A stretch of 64,000 nt of DNA. It comes from Serpula lacrymans var. lacrymans S7.9. Its lineage: Eukaryota; Basidiomycota; Agaricomycetes; Boletales; Serpulaceae. Below the pieces are notes generated by a model, which saw only the letters and a list, made by a program, of their open reading frames with translations, did no database searches and was not told the DNA's origin. This document shows positions 59,789-64,000 of this stretch, one piece after another. Position 1 is the first letter of the stretch. The number at the start of each line of letters is the position of its first letter. The position numbers were made by a program, and so were the translations under genes. Where the stretch lies: contig NW_006763291.1 in NCBI RefSeq assembly GCF_000218685.1, positions 1,077,789 through 1,141,788 of the forward strand. Direction: 5' to 3'.

Positions 59789-59796
59789 TATATATC
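59789..59796 (+). promoter_or_regulatory. TATA box of reductase 3
   Basis: TTATATAT lies 79 bases before the ATG at 59876 and 19 bases after the conserved element. Confidence 0.5.
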
Positions 59797-59875
59797 CTGT
59801 CCTCATTGCTCTCCATCGTCGTTACCAGCATCTCTCGTAGTTATCAAAACCGTCTAGTTCATATATATATACACA

Positions 59876-61225
59876 ATGTCGTCCAACTTGAAACCCGTCG
59901 AATACCGCCAACTGGGCAAGTCAGGTCTCCGCGTTTCGGTTCCTATCGTATGTCATGGCCTAACCAGTCTCTAAGCTGAATGTTCTAAAACCTTCTTTGT
60001 AGCTCGGTGCCATGAGTTTCGGAGATCCGAGATGGAGTGTGCGTTTTCATTTCCAAGTCGCATGTTGGTCTTCTCGGATATGAATGCATGCCTTGCAGCC
60101 ATGGGTCCTTGACGAAGCCAGTTCTATCCCCATCATCAAAGCAGCCTGGGATCTTGGAATTAACACGATCGACACAGCGAACGTCTATTCTAACGGTTCC
60201 TCTGAGCGCATCGTAGCCAAATTCGTTAAAGAGGTATCTAGCTTTACTTCACGATATGGAAAATCCAGCTTTACTGAACCGCAACTATCTGCCAGTACAA
60301 AATTCCTCGTCATCAGATCGTCATTGCTTCAAAATGTAATGGCATAGTCGCATCTGATCCCAACCTCAGATCTAGTGTGGTACCAGGACTTGGTGACCAG
60401 CGTGAATACGTTAACCAGTTTGGCCTGTCTCGAGCGGCTATTTTCAATGCAGTCGATGCGTCTCTGGGCCGTCTCGAGACATCCTACATCGATCTCCTCC
60501 AGATTCACCGCTTTGACCCCAGCGTGCCTCCTGAGGAAATCATGAAAGCGCTCCACGATCTCGTGCAGAGCGGAAAAGTGCGCTACATCGGAGCTAGCTC
60601 CATGCGCTGCTGGCAATTCGCCCTCCTGAACGAGGTCGCGGAAAAGAATGGCTATACCAAGTTCGTGAGCATGCAGGATGAGTATTCGTTGCTCTATCGT
60701 GAAGAGGTGAGGGCCTTTTTTCTTTTCTTTCGCAACACAGCCTTCCTTTAGCTCTATTATTGACCTCTGTCTACCTCAGGAACGTGAAATGCTTGCGTAC
60801 TGCAAATACAATGGTATTGGCGTCATCCCCTGGGCACCTCTTGCAGCAGGCGCTCTAGCCCGCCCCTTCGGCACTGAGACCACCCGTGTCGTTTCCGGAA
60901 AGGGCACCATTTTTGAAAGCAAGTATTCGGAAGCAGACAAAACTATCATCGAGCGTGTGGAAGCCATCTCTAAGACGAAGGGGTGGAAAATGAGTCAGGT
61001 AGCATTGGCATGGGCAAATTCAAAAGTCACCAGTCCGATAGTTGGTTTTAACTCTATTGCAAGATTGGAGGAAAGTATTATTCCTGGATATGAACTGACA
61101 CCGGAGGAAGTGAAGTCACTCGAAGAACCGTATGTCCACTATGCCATTTTTGTGTCAAGGAGAGTTGCTCATCGCTGTGGTAACATTATAGGTATCAACC
61201 CAAACCCGTTCGGGGCCATGCTTAA
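59876..61225 (+). CDS. Aldo/keto reductase 3
   Basis: Third member of the local reductase family, 14.8 kb from copy 2 and on the opposite strand. Start [18 protein letters not shown]. Exons: 59876-59947, one at 60003 ([12 protein letters not shown], donor gtgcgt), one starting [17 protein letters not shown], then [16 protein letters not shown] after an intron. Tetrad Asp and Tyr in [15 protein letters not shown], Lys in IASKCNG, His in [15 protein letters not shown]. Later exons [18 protein letters not shown] and SPIVGFNSIARLEESII, ending EEP/YQPKPVRGHA with TAA at 61225. Reading through the last intron gives a false C terminus. Sequence is closer to copy 1 than to copy 2 by eye. Confidence 0.9.
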
Positions 61226-61369
61226 AAAGTTATTACTATACATGCTTACGATACTGCAGCAAGACAGGTACACGGTGATTGAACGCAGTTGATATAATGA
61301 CTATATGCTTGTGGCCGATCTCTTGGTAAAACCTTCAGCGAGTTACCCTTCCGAGTTGTTTTTGATCGG

Positions 61370-62346
61370 CTACAACAACGAACTATACTTTTCTAACTGA
61401 GAGATACGAGATTCCAGTGTTGCTCTCCACTTCTCAGCACGAGATCGGCAACCATCACAGACCCCCAGAAGATCTCCTGATGCTGCAATAATTTTAGAGA
61501 AATTCAAGACATTATCAGGGCGTGCTAAAAATTTCATTATGAAAGCATTGCAAAAGCTGTTCCAATGGTTGCAAGGTTTCTGCCAATTTGTCCCATCATA
61601 AAATTCTGGCTTCGGCAGACCTGTATCACCGCGAAAAATGTCCATGATGTTATTCCGATAAACCATCTGTCGTGCGGTCGGATTATATTTTGATCAATAA
61701 TGCGTCAACAACAACTATGCTTACCCATGCTACAAAATATTCTGGACTCAAAATTTGCCGGCTTTCCCGTACCGTGATCGTATCATTAATGGATTTACGG
61801 GCGGCTATGTCGCATATATCGTGATAACCGTGCTGCGCTGCGAATTGTAACACTACCAAAGGAAAATCGTCTATGCGGCTCCTAAAGCAATGAATCATCA
61901 TCATTCAACCTAAGCACCTCGTTCGTGAGCTTAACAATTGATACTACGAACTCACCACATATGCATTTTGCATACCTCGGTAGCAGAAAAGACCTCGTAT
62001 TTCTCCACTGCATGTGCAAGAGAACTTAGGAGTGATGTATCAATTTTGGAAAGCTCTGGTTGTCGTTGCCGATACATATATTGAAAGAGGAGTTCCAAGA
62101 CCTCAGAGCTCTCAGGAAGATTGACGATCTCATCTCTGGTGCTCATCTCCTCCCCTGGAAAGATACCAGAATGCAGGGCGAGGTTTTCTCGATGAACTTG
62201 AAAGTGAACACCGTCAGACGATCTGATAATGATATCAGAGTTAGGGGCTGAGACTGAAGACGCATTCAGCTCTATTGCAGCAGCTCTAGTGAGATATTAT
62301 AAAAGTACTCACAGCGTTCAGATACTTTGTTCATATTATATTCCAT
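61370..62346 (-). CDS. BTB/POZ domain protein, agaricomycete type
   Basis: BTB proteins mediate dimerisation or recruit cullin-3; the role of this fungal group is unknown. Exon 1 is 62313-62346 (MEYNMNKVSER) and a 59-base intron leads to exon 2 at 62253, FSAPNSDIIIRSSDGVHFQ. The BTB core continues VHRENLALHSGIFPGEE, LELLFQYMYRQRQPELSK, SLLSSLAHAVEKYEVFSA. Further exons give PLVVLQFAAQHGYHDICDI, YFVAWV / QMVYRNNIMDIFRGD and a Cys pair (GVCDGCRSRAEKW), ending QLEKYSSLL. About 300 residues; the domain plus helical tail is the usual layout for this family. Intact; the neighbouring locus at 62610-63710 is a damaged relative. Confidence 0.82.
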
Positions 62347-62609
62347 GTCACTTGAGGTTAGGTGTGCGTGCTTAAATATTGGGAAACCAAGATGGGGCTA
62401 CACATGCGGTTTCTCATAGTAATAAATAGTAATCCAAGGCATTATGTAATTAGCCCCTTTTCACCATTCGATACACCCCCTGGCTCCGAGTCATTGGCAG
62501 AGGGGCTAGCCTGGGCATGTTTGGAGAACAAGAACTGTTAGTATTACAGCAAGAAATAATATAAGGTGATTCGGAAATTGCGAGCGCAATTGATGTACAT
62601 CAACAGTGT

Positions 62610-63710
62610 CTACAGCGAAGAGTTAAACTCAATCTTAGATATATGACTGGCTACTGACACCTCCCATCGCTCAAGTCGATTAATGCACCAGCTACATTCA
62701 CTTAACTTGCTCCTCGACGACGCGACAAATTCATCAAAGCGCAAAACATTGTCAGGTTGTGCAATGAATTTCTTGATGAAGGTGGGATAAAACTCGTTCC
62801 AAAGTGCGCAAGACGGTAATCCCCCACGATGAAGGACTGGCGGCTCAGTAACATCTCGAAGAATGGACATGATTTTATCATGATAAACCATCTGTTGTTG
62901 TAGGGGGGGTAGCACGTTCGATAACTGGACGCATAGACAACAGGAAATTATACATACCCATGCCGCAAAAAGCTGCAAATTCAGTGTTTGCTGGCCTTGC
63001 TGCAGTGAACATCCGAGGGATTTTGGGGCAGCTACATCGCATACATCTTGATGGCCATGTCGTCCTGCGTACAGCAGAACCTTTATTGGACCTTCATCCA
63101 TCCTGGCCCTGATAAAATATCACTTTAGTTTAAGCGATGCATACGATCTGGAGGATTTTTGTGTGACCCACGTCATATGTACTTTACATATTTCCTGAGC
63201 AGAATACACTTGATATTTCTCTGCCGTATTTGCAAGAGATCAGATCGTTTGGGAGCTATGATTAAGGAAAGGACTCAGATCTCGTAGAAGAGTCTTTGTA
63301 TTCAAGTAAGTACCTATGACTAAAGAAAGGACTAAATCATAGTAAGCTAAGTATTCGAAAGGGGGAAAAAGGAAAGGGGTCTCACCTCAGATCTCGTAGA
63401 AGAGTCTGAGGTGGTACATGGTAACTAGGCCTCCTTTATAGGTAAGTGAGAGAACGGAATCAAAAAATTTCTGATGGTATATATTGGCGCACGGGCCACT
63501 CGTACTTACACGCCTTCCTTTCTAGGCGCTTCGTATCGGCTTGCTTCCTCTCTCGATATTCTCAATCCAACAAGAGAGTCCAAAAGTGAGAACTGGAGAC
63601 CGGAGAGGCTTGGTTGTCATTGCGGATACATATATTGAAAAAGAAGCTCCAAGACCTCAGAGCTCTCAGGAAGATTGACGGGTCTCATCTCTAGTGCTCA
63701 TCTCTTCCCA
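62610..63710 (-). pseudogene. Broken BTB gene, relative of the 61370-62346 gene
   Basis: The 3' half is still open (LLYAGRHGHQDVCDVAAPK, QQMVYHDKIMSILRDV, CSWCINRLERWEVSVAS) and parallels the intact gene. The 5' half is wrecked. The first BTB exon is interrupted by an insertion at 63240-63577. Upstream, TGA at 63617-63619 replaces the CGA (Arg) of the intact gene, and one extra base near 63680-63682 shifts frame. Homology to the intact copy ends near 63715, so the start is missing. If the insertion is skipped, the frame runs LLDSLANTAEKYQVYSAQE, just as in the intact copy, which shows the insertion came into a once working gene. Confidence 0.8.
63233..63577. mobile_element. 331-base insertion with 7-base target duplication in the BTB pseudogene
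   Basis: CAAGAGA at 63233-63239 and again at 63571-63577 bounds an insert absent from the intact BTB gene; the flanking homology lines up exactly, with 39 bases on both copies before the shared GGTTG. Inside are a 22-base perfect direct repeat (63274-63295 and 63386-63407), a 20-base repeat with two mismatches (63256-63275 and 63314-63333) and a 9-base inverted repeat (CACCTCAGA 63383-63391, TCTGAGGTG 63405-63413). No ORF and no terminal inverted repeats. Confidence 0.6.
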
Positions 63711-63715
63711 AATTT

Positions 63716-64000
63716 GGAAGCCACAACATCTGACTCGACTGCAAGAAGTTAAGAACTGAGAAGAGAACAAAAAATGCGGGGGAGGTTGCCAGTCAGATAG
63801 GTACATTTTCTAAATGTGGGTGTGAAGATAAGCTACAGGACGGTCCGAAAGAATTCCAAGAAATTTGACGCTAAGCAAACGGCCCATCTTCTGATATGTG
63901 TGATGTTATCTGCCGTCTCATCTAGACCGGACTACCAGGTCAGCTTCAGTGCGTCACCGCTTGGACGCCGTGCTGTATGTCGATATATTTAGATCTCTGC
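63716..64000. other. Right edge, no feature seen
   Basis: 285 bases with no supported gene. Confidence 0.4.

Larger units (their letters stand above)
58838..59875. other. Divergent intergenic region
   Basis: About 1 kb between CHS7 and reductase 3. Holds the conserved element and TATA box of the reductase. A 92-codon frame at 59579-59857 overlaps the promoter elements and is rejected. Confidence 0.5.

Overview
This window is nuclear DNA from a filamentous basidiomycete, almost certainly an agaricomycete. The genes are broken by many short GT-AG introns (about 42-100 bases), intergenic gaps are mostly under 1 kb, and the recognisable proteins (Cft1, Sec31, Brr2, Chs7, Vps74, an expanded-type G-alpha, small BTB proteins, a KRE9-like secreted protein) have the form expected of mushroom-forming fungi. 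I cannot name the species. No virus, plasmid, CRISPR array, rRNA or convincing tRNA was seen.

Layout. 1-12.3 kb: 3' part of a RecQ helicase (+), an uncharacterised Ser/Pro-rich protein (-), a poorly resolved chain of minus-strand exons at 5.1-6.4 kb, and CFT1/CPSF160 (+). 12.5-18.7 kb: SEC31 (-) and GPN2 (+), head to head across 163 bases. 18.9-20.2 kb: a decayed RNase H locus (-). 20.4-29.2 kb: BRR2 and the diphthine synthase DPH5 (+). 29.4-38 kb: an alpha/beta hydrolase (-), a small secreted protein (+), a thymine-DNA glycosylase (-), an uncharacterised membrane protein (-) and a phosphatidylserine decarboxylase (+). 39-46 kb: a secreted aspartic protease and two tandem aldo/keto reductases (all -). 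46.8-58.8 kb: an EH-domain scaffold (+), a divergent G-alpha (-), VPS74/GOLPH3 (-), an unknown phosphoprotein-like gene (+) and CHS7 (-). 59.9-64 kb: a third aldo/keto reductase (+), an intact BTB gene (-) and a wrecked BTB copy (-).

Most genes are housekeeping (mRNA 3'-end formation, splicing, COPII and Golgi traffic, RNA polymerase assembly, translation factor modification, DNA repair) and show no operon-like logic. The more variable parts are the aldo/keto reductase family, the BTB pair and the RNase H locus. Most interesting: two 56/60-base hairpin-bearing insertions with perfect 9-base target duplications, 10.6 kb apart; a 33-base conserved upstream element shared by all three aldo/keto reductases; a 338-base insertion with a 7-base duplication inside a BTB pseudogene; a 6-base microexon in the RecQ gene; and a G-alpha in which the catalytic glutamine is serine. 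Exon structures come from reading splice signals and reading frames by eye; transcript data would be needed to fix every junction.
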